A DNA stretch of 6,869 nucleotides from an uncultured Clostridia bacterium (GTDB taxonomy: Bacteria > Bacillota > Clostridia > Oscillospirales > Oscillospiraceae), in the NCBI GenBank assembly GCA_945946745.1, contig CAMEWZ010000084.1, positions 1 to 6,869 on the forward strand. The letters run 5' to 3'. Shown one piece after another: positions 1-6,160 of this stretch. The position numbers and the translations under genes are program-made. Position 1 is the first letter of the stretch; each line of letters opens with the position of its first letter. The notes below the pieces were generated by a model that was not told the origin of the DNA, ran no database searches, and worked only from the letters and a program-made list of their open reading frames with translations.

Positions 1-1276
1 CCATGCTGGGGAACTGATCCGCCATCACCGGGGTCACGCCCCAGCTCATGGACAGCCGCCGCCAGATTTTCCGGTTGGTGGTCATGCCCAGGATATTCAC
101 CGGGGTACGGAACCGGCTGACCAGCATAGCGGTGTTGCCGGAAACGGAGCAGACCACGATGCCCTTGGCGTTGACATCCAGAGCCATGGAGCAGACCGCG
201 TGGGAGATGCAGTCCAGATTGTTCTTGCCCACATACTCGGTGGCCCGGAACCGGCTGATATAGCCGGTGTGCTGCTCGGTGTACTCCGCAATCTGGGCCA
301 TGGCTTTCACTGCCTCCACCGGGTATTTACCGGCGGCCGACTCACCGGAGAGCATCACACAAGAGGTGCCGTCGTATACCGCGTTGGCCACGTCCGAGAT
401 CTCGGCACGGGTGGGACGGGGGTTGTAAATCATGGATTCCAGCATTTCCGTGGCGGTGATGACCCGCTTGCCCAGCATCCGGCACTTCCGGGTCAGCTTC
501 TTCTGAACGGCGGGCACCTCCACAAAGGGGATCTCCACGCCCAGATCGCCCCGGGCGATCATGATACCACCGCAGGCGGAGCAGATATCCTCCACATTGT
601 CCACACCGGACTGATTTTCAATCTTGGCTACGATCTCAATGTCGCTGCCGCCGTTGGCGTCCAGAAGGGCCTGGATATCCAGCACATCCTGCTTGCAGGA
701 GACAAAGGAGGCGGCAATGAAATCCACATCGTGGGCGATGCCGAACAGAATGTCGGATTTGTCCTGCTCGCTCAAATAGGGGCCGGACATAACCTTATTG
801 GGGAAGGACATACTCTTGCGGTTGCTTAAGGTTCCTCCCACCAGGCACTTGCAGTGGATTTCGCTGCCGGAAATCTCCTCGACCCGGAACTGAACCATGC
901 CGTTGTTCACGGTGACGGTGTCCCCGGGCTTCAAATCCTTGTTGAGGTTCTTGTAATTCACGCTGACCCGGGTCTCGTCGCCTTCGACTTCCTCGGTGGT
1001 GAAGGTAAAATCCGCGCCCTCCCGGACGGTCACCTTTCCCGCCGCGAAGGTGCGGATGCGGTACTCGGGGCCTTTGGTATCCAGCATAATGGCAATGGGC
1101 AGTCCCAGCTTCTGGCGAACCTTTTTGATCAACTCGATCTTCTTTTCATGCTCCGGATAGGTGCCGTGGGAAAAATTCAGCCGGGCCACATTCATACCGG
1201 CCAGGCACATTTGGGTCAGTACTTCCTCATTTTCGCTGGCGGGGCCGATGGTGCAGATGATTTTTGTTTTGCGCAT
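1..1276 (-). CDS. pyk: Pyruvate kinase, 3' end cut by window edge
   Basis: Cytoplasmic glycolytic enzyme that transfers phosphate from phosphoenolpyruvate to ADP, giving pyruvate and ATP. The ATG at 1276 follows a GAGGAGG site with 7-nt spacing. 425 codons are visible and no stop is reached, so the C-terminal allosteric domain is incomplete (family members are about 470-590 aa). Seen in the translation: the N-terminal MRKTKIICTIGPAS and the ARLNFSHG motif (about 31-38), DTKGPE (about 66-71) entering the B domain (about 72-170), the catalytic-lysine segment EIVAKIEN (about 214-221), the metal/substrate loop MIARGDLGVEIP (about 239-250), and TATEMLESM (about 274-282), then VMLSGESAAGKYP. ATEMLESM has Glu where ATQMLDSM is common, a modest variant. 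The gene lies 68 bp downstream of asnB in the same direction but has its own promoter. Whether the missing end carries the extra PEP-utiliser-like domain seen in some Firmicutes cannot be told. Confidence 0.96.
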   Translation of the reverse strand, partial: MRKTKIICTIGPASENEEVLTQMCLAGMNVARLNFSHGTYPEHEKKIELIKKVRQKLGLPIAIMLDTKGPEYRIRTFAAGKVTVREGADFTFTTEEVEGDETRVSVNYKNLNKDLKPGDTVTVNNGMVQFRVEEISGSEIHCKCLVGGTLSNRKSMSFPNKVMSGPYLSEQDKSDILFGIAHDVDFIAASFVSCKQDVLDIQALLDANGGSDIEIVAKIENQSGVDNVEDICSACGGIMIARGDLGVEIPFVEVPAVQKKLTRKCRMLGKRVITATEMLESMIYNPRPTRAEISDVANAVYDGTSCVMLSGESAAGKYPVEAVKAMAQIAEYTEQHTGYISRFRATEYVGKNNLDCISHAVCSMALDVNAKGIVVCSVSGNTAMLVSRFRTPVNILGMTTNRKIWRRLSMSWGVTPVMADQFPSM

Positions 1277-1315
1277 AGCGTTGCCTCCTCATTTGTGATG
1301 AATACGCTTTTGCTT

Positions 1316-1344
1316 ATTTTACCACAGGCGCTATCTCTCGTCAA
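1316..1344 (-). promoter_or_regulatory. SigA-type promoter of pyk
   Basis: On the minus strand, TTGACG (1344-1339) is separated by exactly 17 nt from TAAAAT (1321-1316). This is a near-consensus vegetative promoter. Transcription would start near 1309 and give a leader of about 33 nt ending in the GAGGAGG site (1290-1284). The -35 box starts at the base after the asnB TGA stop (1347-1345), so pyk can be transcribed independently of asnB. I saw no terminator hairpin in the gap, so read-through from asnB is also possible. Confidence 0.8.
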
Positions 1345-3162
1345 TCAGGAAAAGCGGATTTCCACCCCATAATGCCGCAGCCAGAAATCCAGCTGGAGGA
1401 AGTAGGCCATGGTCTGGGGACGGCGCATCAGCTGGCCGTACCAGGGCCAGGGACTTTCGTCGTTCAGCAGCCCTGCCGCGGTTTCCCGGTTTACCAGCTG
1501 CCACAGCGGGGCATCCGTGCGCAGCAATTGGGCAAACCGCTCCCCTACCAGCGCTTCGTAGCGCGGGTCAAAGGTTTTGGGATAGGGGCTTTTCTTCCGG
1601 GTGCGGATTTCCTCCGGCAGCAGTCCGGTAACCGCCTGGCGCAGCAGCCCCTTTTCCCTGCCTTGATAATCCTTGAATTCCCAGGGGACGCCATACAGGT
1701 ACTCCGCAATCCGGTAATCGCAGAAGGGCACCCGAACCTCCAGGCCGTGGTACATGCTCATGCGATCCTTCCGATCCAGAAGGGTCTGCATAAACCAGCG
1801 GAAATTCAAATTCACCATTTCCTTCATCCGCCGTTCCGTTTGCGGCGTACCAGGCAGAATGTCACTTTCCCGGCAGGTTGTTTCATAGGCATCCATGACG
1901 AATTCCTCCGACTTTCCGGAAAACGCCGGGGACAAAAGTGCCGCCCGCTGCCGGGTGTTTTGTGCCCAGGGGAAGCCTGCCCGCGCCCGGATCTCCGGAT
2001 CCCGATACCAGGGGTAGCCCCCGAAAATCTCGTCGGCGCACTCCCCGGACAGGGCGACCTTTACCTCCCGGCGAATCTGGCCGCAGAAGGCCAGCAGGGA
2101 AAAATCCACATCCGCCATACCGGGAAGATCCCGGGCGATGGTGGCGTCCTCCAGCGCGTCCACCAGCTCCTCCGGCGAGAGAATCGTCCAGTGCGGCTCC
2201 ACCGCTTCCGCGTCCTGCATGAGGCGGATGTAATCACTGTCGGAATTTGGCTGAAATTTGCTGGAACGGAAGTATTTCTGATTGTCCCGGTAATCCACTG
2301 AGAAGGTTTTCAGCCGTTCCCCCCGGGAAGCACATTCTCTGGCGCAGACAGCGGTGATGATGCTGGAATCCAGACCGCCGGACAGGAAGGTTCCGATGGG
2401 AACATCAGAAACCATCTGCCGCCGGATGGCGTCCGTCACCAAAAAACGCACCCGCTCCACCGTTTCCGCGAAATCCTCCCGATGCTCCCGGTCACGTAGC
2501 TTCCAGTAGCGGCGAGGGGCCAGCCTGCCCTCCTCGAAATAGGCCCGGCAGCCTGGTTCCAGCTCCTGGATGCCCTGGAATACCCCGCTGCCTGGCAGGC
2601 GTCCCGGCCCCAGCATCAGAATTTGGGCGGCGCCCTCCCCGTCCAGTCTGGCGCGGAATCCGGGATAGGACAAAATGGTTTTTATCTCCGAGGCAAATAG
2701 CAGCCCGCCCTGGTGGAGGGCGTAAAACAGGGGCTTTACCCCGATCCGATCCCGGGCCAAAAACAGCCGTTTTTGGCCGCACTCCCAGACGCCAAAGGCG
2801 AAAATGCCGTTGAACCGGTCTACGCAGTCCTCACCGAACTCCGCATAGGCGTGCAGCACGACCTCGGTGTCGGAATGCCCCAAAAAGCGGTGGCCTTTGG
2901 ATTCCAGCTCCTGGCGAAGCTCCGCCGTGTTGTAAAGCTCCCCGTTGTATACCAGCCAATACCGCTCCCCTGCCCAGGAAAGCGCCATGGGCTGGCAGCC
3001 GCCCTCCGGGTCGATGATGGCCAGGCGGGTATGAAGCAAAGTGGTATCCGATTCCCGAACAAAACGGGCATCATCCGGCCCCCGGCGGCGCATGGTATGC
3101 AGCAGCGTGTGCAGCGTTGTCTCTTCCGCCGGAAGACCTACGATTCCGCAAATCGCGCACAT
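1345..3162 (-). CDS. asnB: Asparagine synthase (glutamine-hydrolysing)
   Basis: Cytoplasmic amidotransferase making asparagine from aspartate, glutamine and ATP. The 605-aa product starts MCAICGIVG: Cys2 becomes the N-terminal nucleophile of the class II glutaminase domain after Met removal. Further glutaminase motifs are RRRGPDD (about 25-31), HTRLAIID (about 44-51), YNGELYN (72-78) and HSDTEVVLHAYAEFGED. The C-terminal synthetase domain has the ATP pyrophosphatase loop SGGLDSS (261-267) and LSGECADEIFGGYPWY (about 371-386). Both active sites appear intact, and the length is within the usual range. I chose the ATG at 3162 because it puts Cys at position 2; a GTG three codons upstream (3171) has the stronger ribosome site (AGGAGG, 3187-3182) but would bury that cysteine. 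The ATG is preceded by a weaker AAGGGA with 10-nt spacing. The gene is divergent from the small helical protein gene. Related enzymes amidate cell-wall or secondary-metabolite substrates, but nothing here suggests that. Confidence 0.95.
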   Translation of the reverse strand: MCAICGIVGLPAEETTLHTLLHTMRRRGPDDARFVRESDTTLLHTRLAIIDPEGGCQPMALSWAGERYWLVYNGELYNTAELRQELESKGHRFLGHSDTEVVLHAYAEFGEDCVDRFNGIFAFGVWECGQKRLFLARDRIGVKPLFYALHQGGLLFASEIKTILSYPGFRARLDGEGAAQILMLGPGRLPGSGVFQGIQELEPGCRAYFEEGRLAPRRYWKLRDREHREDFAETVERVRFLVTDAIRRQMVSDVPIGTFLSGGLDSSIITAVCARECASRGERLKTFSVDYRDNQKYFRSSKFQPNSDSDYIRLMQDAEAVEPHWTILSPEELVDALEDATIARDLPGMADVDFSLLAFCGQIRREVKVALSGECADEIFGGYPWYRDPEIRARAGFPWAQNTRQRAALLSPAFSGKSEEFVMDAYETTCRESDILPGTPQTERRMKEMVNLNFRWFMQTLLDRKDRMSMYHGLEVRVPFCDYRIAEYLYGVPWEFKDYQGREKGLLRQAVTGLLPEEIRTRKKSPYPKTFDPRYEALVGERFAQLLRTDAPLWQLVNRETAAGLLNDESPWPWYGQLMRRPQTMAYFLQLDFWLRHYGVEIRFS

Positions 3163-3238
3163 TACGATCACATCCCTTCATCCTCCTATTCTATGTATGT
3201 ACCGGCAGGAAATGTGCATACTAATGCCGGTGATGAAT
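3163..3238. promoter_or_regulatory. Divergent intergenic region, asnB and small helical protein
   Basis: This 76-bp gap separates asnB (leftward) from the small gene at 3239 (rightward) and must hold both initiation regions unless promoters lie inside the genes. The AGGAGG site of asnB reads on the minus strand at 3187-3182. No clear SigA promoter pair is visible in either direction. On the minus strand CATACATA (3199-3192) resembles a SigE-type -10 (CATACAnT) with one mismatch, but no good -35 is visible, so I give it little weight. Confidence 0.4.
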
Positions 3239-3667
3239 ATGAAAAGCAGCAAAGAAATCCTCTCCTCCCTGCTGAAAACCACCCAGATGGGGCAAGTGGG
3301 CATCCGTAGTGTGCTGGACACCAGTATGCGCCCGGGACTGCGCAAGGCTCTGGAATCCCAGCTCCAGGAATACGATTCCATTGAAACGGAGGCCCATTCC
3401 ATCGCCACGCAGCGGGGCTGGGAGATGGAGGAGCTGGATCCGGCGGTGCGGTTTATGGCGGATATGATGACCCGGGTAAAGCTCAACGGGCGCAATACCG
3501 ATTCCAAAATCGCCGGAATGATGATCCAGGGCAACACCAAGGGCATGATTAAGGGACTGAAAAACATACACCAGTTTGCCCAGACGGACGAACAGATTTC
3601 CATTCTGTCCCAAAAGCTTCTGGACTGCGAAACGGCCAATATCCGGCAGATGCAAGGGTTTTTGTAA
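3239..3667 (+). CDS. Small all-helical protein of unknown function
   Basis: A 142-aa product beginning MKSSKEILSSLLKTTQMGQ. I recognise it only as resembling uncharacterised clostridial proteins with a TAEMG/TTQMG start and a DSKIA-(D/G)-M-(L/M)-IQG motif (here DSKIAGMMIQG, 88-98); I know no assigned function. The sequence suggests a bundle of helices: about 3-28, 31-60, 68-83, 87-116 and 117-141, with several Met and Gln residues. There is no signal peptide or membrane segment, so it is probably cytoplasmic. A single ExxH-like segment (ETEAH, 49-53) recalls ferritin-like proteins, but the paired Glu/ExxH pattern of di-iron enzymes is not present. The start is uncertain. ATG 3239 follows GGTGAT (3229-3234), which pairs with the 16S rRNA 3' end beyond the usual core; in-frame ATGs at 3212, 3224 and 3233 are alternatives. 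The gene is divergent from asnB and ends one base before a repeat element. Confidence 0.8.
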   Translation: MKSSKEILSSLLKTTQMGQVGIRSVLDTSMRPGLRKALESQLQEYDSIETEAHSIATQRGWEMEELDPAVRFMADMMTRVKLNGRNTDSKIAGMMIQGNTKGMIKGLKNIHQFAQTDEQISILSQKLLDCETANIRQMQGFL

Positions 3668-3814
3668 GTGGACAGTTGACAGTTGTACGTTCTGGGGGAC
3701 TGTGCAAGACACAGTCCCTTCTGTAAATTGGGGCTGATGCATCGTATCCATTTTATTCATCCCGAAGGGATACCGCAACTGTCAACTTTCAACTGTCAAT
3801 TGTCAACTGAACAC
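3668..3814. repeat. MITE-like element with inverted arrays of a 7-bp repeat
   Basis: The left end (3668-3685) carries two ACAGTTG units (3672-3685). The right end carries five tandem units of the complementary heptamer (3776-3810): CAACTGT, CAACTTT, CAACTGT, CAATTGT, CAACTGA. Aligning 3668-3685 with the reverse complement of 3797-3814 gives 15 of 18 matches, so the ends form imperfect terminal inverted repeats. The roughly 90-bp interior holds two hairpins (3696-3718 and 3759-3771) and no coding potential. It begins at the base after the TAA stop of the upstream gene. I found no convincing target-site duplication. A miniature transposable element or other dispersed repeat is the best explanation; a long RNA hairpin acting at the 3' end of the upstream transcript is an alternative. 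Confidence 0.6.
3696..3718 (+). terminator. Perfect 9-bp hairpin, possible weak terminator
   Basis: GGGACTGTG (3696-3704) pairs perfectly with CACAGTCCC (3710-3718) around the loop CAAGA. It lies 29 nt after the stop of the small helical protein gene and inside the repeat element. The following bases (TTCTGTAAATT) are only partly T-rich, so this is at best a weak intrinsic terminator. It may instead be a structural part of the element. Confidence 0.35.
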
Positions 3815-3820
3815 ACCCGA

Positions 3821-3848
3821 ACCTTTTTGCCTCCAGTCGCATAGACTA
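3821..3848 (+). promoter_or_regulatory. Candidate SigK-like sporulation promoter of the cortex-lytic cassette
   Basis: CATAGACTA (3840-3848) matches the late mother-cell SigK -10 pattern CATAnnnTA. It is preceded at 17-nt spacing by AC (3821-3822), the short SigK -35 signature. The predicted transcription start near 3855 is just upstream of AGGAG (3864-3868). No SigA promoter is visible here. The consensus is short and chance matches are common, so this is a candidate supported mainly by position and by the spore-related genes behind it. Confidence 0.4.
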
Positions 3849-3876
3849 TTGGACAGCAAGGAAAGGAGTGATTCTA

Positions 3877-4257
3877 TTGCCGGCTACCGGATACATACAG
3901 GTTCGTGCCTATACCAGCAACGCCCAGTTTCCCTTAAAGGATGTGGCCATTGTGGTTACCGCCTCGGACGGTACCGCCATTGCCATGCGGGTCACCGACC
4001 GCAATGGCCGCATCTCCCCCATCCCGGTGCCTGTGCCGGATAAATCCGAAAGCCAGGCCCCGGATCCCGGAGAGCGGCCCTTTGCCGTGGTCAATCTCTA
4101 CGCCCGCCGGGACGGCTATGAGCAAATTGAATCGGAGAATTTGCAGGTTTTTGCCGATACCACCACCATCCAGAATCTGGAGATGATCCCATTGGCGGAG
4201 CTTCCCGGAAAATGGAACAAAACCGTGATTTTTGACACCCCTCCCCAGAATTTGTAG
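3877..4257 (+). CDS. Free-standing SleC pre/pro-region-like beta-sandwich protein
   Basis: A 126-aa protein with the look of a carboxypeptidase regulatory-like (transthyretin/Ig-type) domain: YIQVRAYTSNAQFPLKDVAIVVTASDG (6-32), a turn at TDRNGRISPIPVP (40-52), then VVNLYARRDGYEQIESENLQVFADTTTIQNLEMIPL (71-106). This order matches, from memory of the family, the N-terminal pre/pro-region of clostridial SleC cortex-lytic enzymes, which normally sits in the same polypeptide as the catalytic domain. Here a TAG stop ends the protein and the catalytic part is the next gene, in another frame. I chose TTG 3877 as start because AGGAG (3864-3868) lies 8 nt before it; the in-frame GTG at 3868 overlaps that site. 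There is no signal peptide or membrane segment. The likely role is folding, inhibition or spore targeting of the partner enzyme, inferred from SleC biology. No catalytic residues are recognised. Confidence 0.82.
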   Translation: MPATGYIQVRAYTSNAQFPLKDVAIVVTASDGTAIAMRVTDRNGRISPIPVPVPDKSESQAPDPGERPFAVVNLYARRDGYEQIESENLQVFADTTTIQNLEMIPLAELPGKWNKTVIFDTPPQNL

Positions 4258-4267
4258 GAGGAAAGCC

Positions 4268-5494
4268 ATGCCGCAAATAACGCCCTTTATTCCCCAGCGA
4301 ATCACCGTCCACCTGGGCCCGCCCAATTCGGACGCGGAAAATGTGACCGTCAGCTTTGTGGATTATGTGAAGAATGTAGCCTCCAGCGAAATCTATCCCA
4401 CCTGGGAGGAAAGCGCCCTGCGGGCCAATATTCTGGCCATTGTCTCCTTCGCGCTGAACCGGGTATACACCGAGTTTTACCGGAGCCGGGGATATGATTT
4501 TGATATTACCAATTCCACAGCCTATGACCAGTTTTTTGTCAATGGCAGAAGCTACTTTACCAATGTGGCACAGCTGGTGGATGAACTATTCAACGACTAC
4601 CTCCGCCGGCCGGGGTTTGTGGAGCCTCTTGCCGCCAAGTTCTGCAACGGCACCACCGCTACCTGCGAGGGACTCAGCCAGTGGGGCAGCCAGAATTTGG
4701 CACAGCAGGGGTATAATTCCATCCAAATTCTGAACAGCTACTATGGAAATGTGGAGGTCGTTACTGACGCGCCCATTCAAGGCATCACCAGCTCCTACCC
4801 GGGGATTCCCCTGCGCCGGGGCTTTTCCGGCCCCAGTGTGGTGATCGTGCAAAGCGAGCTGAACCGGATCTCCCAAAACTACCCGGCCATTCCCAAGATT
4901 TCTCCGGTGGACGGAATCTTCGGCGCCCAGACCGAGGCCGCCGTACGGAAATTCCAGGAGATTTTCAACCTGACGGCGGACGGCATCGTTGGCCCGGCCA
5001 CCTGGTATGCCCTGGTGCGGTATTATAACGCGGTGACCAGTCTGTCGGAGCTTCGCAGCCAGGGACAGCGTTACTACAGCATTTCCTGGCTCAACACCAA
5101 TCCTCTATCCCAGGGAGACCGGGGCATCCGGGTGGAGCATCTGCAATACATGCTCAGCATCCTGGCCGCCTATATTCCCCAGATTCCGGATCTGACAATT
5201 GACGGAATTTTCGGCCCGGCTACCCGGGAGGCGGTGGTTGCCGCCCAGCAGTGGCTGGGCCTTCCCCAGACCGGTGTGGTCAATGACGAAACCTGGGATG
5301 AGATATACAATCAGTTCTCCGGGATTGAGAATACCAGCCTGCGGGATCCGGAGAACTTCCCCTACACCAGCGCCGTCATCGGCCAGAATTCCCCCAGAGC
5401 CCGATTTTCCAGAACCAGCACCATGACCCAGTTCCCCGGCAGCGACCTGCGGGTTGGGAACCAGGATCCGGTGCGCCAGGAGGTGATTCGATGA
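4268..5494 (+). CDS. SleC-like spore cortex-lytic enzyme lacking its pro-region
   Basis: A 408-aa predicted peptidoglycan lytic enzyme that would act on spore cortex during germination. Residues about 10-165 form a SpoIID/LytB-type domain of the SleC family: RITVHLGPPN, then VDYVKNVASSEIYPTW (31-46) with E41 at the position of the SpoIID catalytic glutamate, RANILAIVSFALNRVYTEFYRSRGYDF, and SQWGSQNLAQQGY (137-149). Cys126 and Cys133 (CNGTTATC) sit where related enzymes carry paired, possibly zinc-binding cysteines. Two peptidoglycan-binding type 1 repeats follow, about 183-253 (VDGIFGAQTEAAVRKFQ, GPATW) and 280-350 (IDGIFGPATREAV). A polar tail of about 58 residues has no recognised domain. 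Known SleC proteins, as I recall them, have one C-terminal repeat and an N-terminal pro-region; here the pro-region is absent and the protein begins near the mature enzyme's start. No signal peptide is seen. AGGAGG (4256-4261) overlaps the stop of the preceding gene and lies 6 nt before ATG 4268, suggesting translational coupling. Confidence 0.9.
   Translation: MPQITPFIPQRITVHLGPPNSDAENVTVSFVDYVKNVASSEIYPTWEESALRANILAIVSFALNRVYTEFYRSRGYDFDITNSTAYDQFFVNGRSYFTNVAQLVDELFNDYLRRPGFVEPLAAKFCNGTTATCEGLSQWGSQNLAQQGYNSIQILNSYYGNVEVVTDAPIQGITSSYPGIPLRRGFSGPSVVIVQSELNRISQNYPAIPKISPVDGIFGAQTEAAVRKFQEIFNLTADGIVGPATWYALVRYYNAVTSLSELRSQGQRYYSISWLNTNPLSQGDRGIRVEHLQYMLSILAAYIPQIPDLTIDGIFGPATREAVVAAQQWLGLPQTGVVNDETWDEIYNQFSGIENTSLRDPENFPYTSAVIGQNSPRARFSRTSTMTQFPGSDLRVGNQDPVRQEVIR
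5478..5487 (+). promoter_or_regulatory. Strong ribosome binding site inside the 3' end of the cortex-lytic enzyme gene
   Basis: AGGAGGTGAT is an unusually complete match to the 16S rRNA 3' end, 3 nt before ATG 5491. It lies within the last codons of the upstream gene, whose TGA overlaps the new ATG (ATGA). This fixes the start of the third cassette gene and points to high or coupled translation. Confidence 0.85.
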
Positions 5495-6024
5495 GACCGC
5501 CGGAATCCTTTATCAGTCAGTCCATCCGTAGCCTGCAAACCATGCTGCGGGTCATCGCGGAACGGGATCCATCCTATTTGACTCTGATCCCCGACGGCAT
5601 CTATGGCCCGGAGACGGTCAGAGCGGTTTCTCTGTTTCAGAGAAAGCACGGCCTGGCAGTAACCGGTATTACCGACCAGGGCACTTGGGAGACCATCGTT
5701 GCCGTTTATGAACCGGCCCTGGTGGAGCAGGGACCGGCCCAGCCGGTGCAGATCGTGCTGAATCCCGGCCAGGTGATCCGCAAAGGCGAGTGCAATCCCC
5801 ATGTGTATCTGGCCCAGGGAATGCTGGTGGTACTGTCCGACCGCTACAGCAGCATTGGCCGCCCCTCTTTAAGTGGGCTGCTGGATGACCCCACTGCCGA
5901 TTCGCTGGCCTCCTTCCAGCTGCTGACGGGACTGCCTATGACAGGAAATCTGGACAGACACACCTGGAAGCACTTGGCGCTGCACTACCCGCTGGCCGCA
6001 AATCTCCACGGAAAAAGCGGCTAA
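5491..6024 (+). CDS. Double peptidoglycan-binding-domain protein, partner of the SleC-like enzyme
   Basis: A 177-aa protein made almost entirely of two peptidoglycan-binding type 1 repeats. The first (about 8-73) is canonical: SIRSLQTMLRVI, then PDGIYGPETVRAVSLFQRKHGL and TW at 65-66. The second (about 100-166) keeps the scaffold (YLAQGMLVVL, TADSLASFQLLTGL, TW at 158-159) but has LSGLLDDPT in place of the usual DGxxGPxT loop, so its ligand binding may be changed or lost. A proline-rich linker (about 74-98) joins them. No catalytic domain, signal peptide or membrane segment is seen. The ATG overlaps the upstream stop (ATGA), so it is surely co-transcribed with the cortex-lytic enzyme and probably made with it. 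An adaptor or cortex-anchoring subunit is my inference. A piece of a longer ancestral enzyme split off from its C-terminus is another possibility. Confidence 0.85.
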   Translation: MRPPESFISQSIRSLQTMLRVIAERDPSYLTLIPDGIYGPETVRAVSLFQRKHGLAVTGITDQGTWETIVAVYEPALVEQGPAQPVQIVLNPGQVIRKGECNPHVYLAQGMLVVLSDRYSSIGRPSLSGLLDDPTADSLASFQLLTGLPMTGNLDRHTWKHLALHYPLAANLHGKSG

Positions 6025-6160
6025 TGGAAAAAACGGAAGGATGTTACATTTCTATAAACTTTTCCCAGGAAAATACATCCACTCTTGATAAATGGGGCAG
6101 CTCCGTGTTATAATGAGAAAAAGTCATCGCATTCTCACTTTGTCACCTTGGAGGAACCGC
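6025..6160 (+). other. Intergenic region between cortex-lytic cassette and pgsA
   Basis: A 136-bp gap. It contains an imperfect palindromic region, with GGATGT (6039-6044) complementary to ACATCC (6075-6080) and an inner TTTTC/GAAAA hairpin (6060-6073). No T-tract follows, so no clear intrinsic terminator ends the cassette. The pgsA promoter begins at 6085. Confidence 0.5.
6085..6114 (+). promoter_or_regulatory. SigA-type promoter of pgsA
   Basis: TTGATA (6085-6090) and a perfect TATAAT (6109-6114) are separated by 18 nt. Transcription would start near 6121, giving a leader of about 40 nt with GGAGG (6150-6154) 6 nt before ATG 6161. This makes pgsA a separate vegetative unit from the sporulation-linked cassette before it. 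Confidence 0.8.

Noticed and set aside
200..1372. Two long plus-strand open frames (200-829 and 854-1372) opposite pyk
   Set aside because: They are antisense shadows of the clear pyruvate kinase frame. Their products look like no protein and they lack credible ribosome sites.
1372..2301. A 309-aa plus-strand open frame opposite asnB
   Set aside because: It is antisense to conserved AsnB motifs; the openness comes from the GC-rich codon bias of the real gene.
3041..3238. Upstream extension of the small helical protein to 3041
   Set aside because: It would overlap the asnB N-terminus antisense and encodes a Ser/Arg-rich stretch unlike the helical body. Later ATGs are more credible.
3776..3810. 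Tandem heptamers as a CRISPR array or origin iterons
   Set aside because: Units are 7 bp with no spacers, and no cas or replication gene is nearby. The inverted copies at the other end fit a repeat element better.
3868..3876. GTG 3868 as start of the pro-region protein
   Set aside because: This GTG overlaps the AGGAG that best serves TTG 3877 at 8-nt spacing.
4232..4267. Extension of the cortex-lytic enzyme start to 4232
   Set aside because: The added residues lie in the preceding gene and have no ribosome site, whereas ATG 4268 has AGGAGG 6 nt upstream.
4255..4268. The split SleC as a sequencing frameshift
   Set aside because: The upstream stop is embedded in a well-placed AGGAGG followed by an ATG, which an accidental indel would not create. 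An error still cannot be fully excluded from one sequence.
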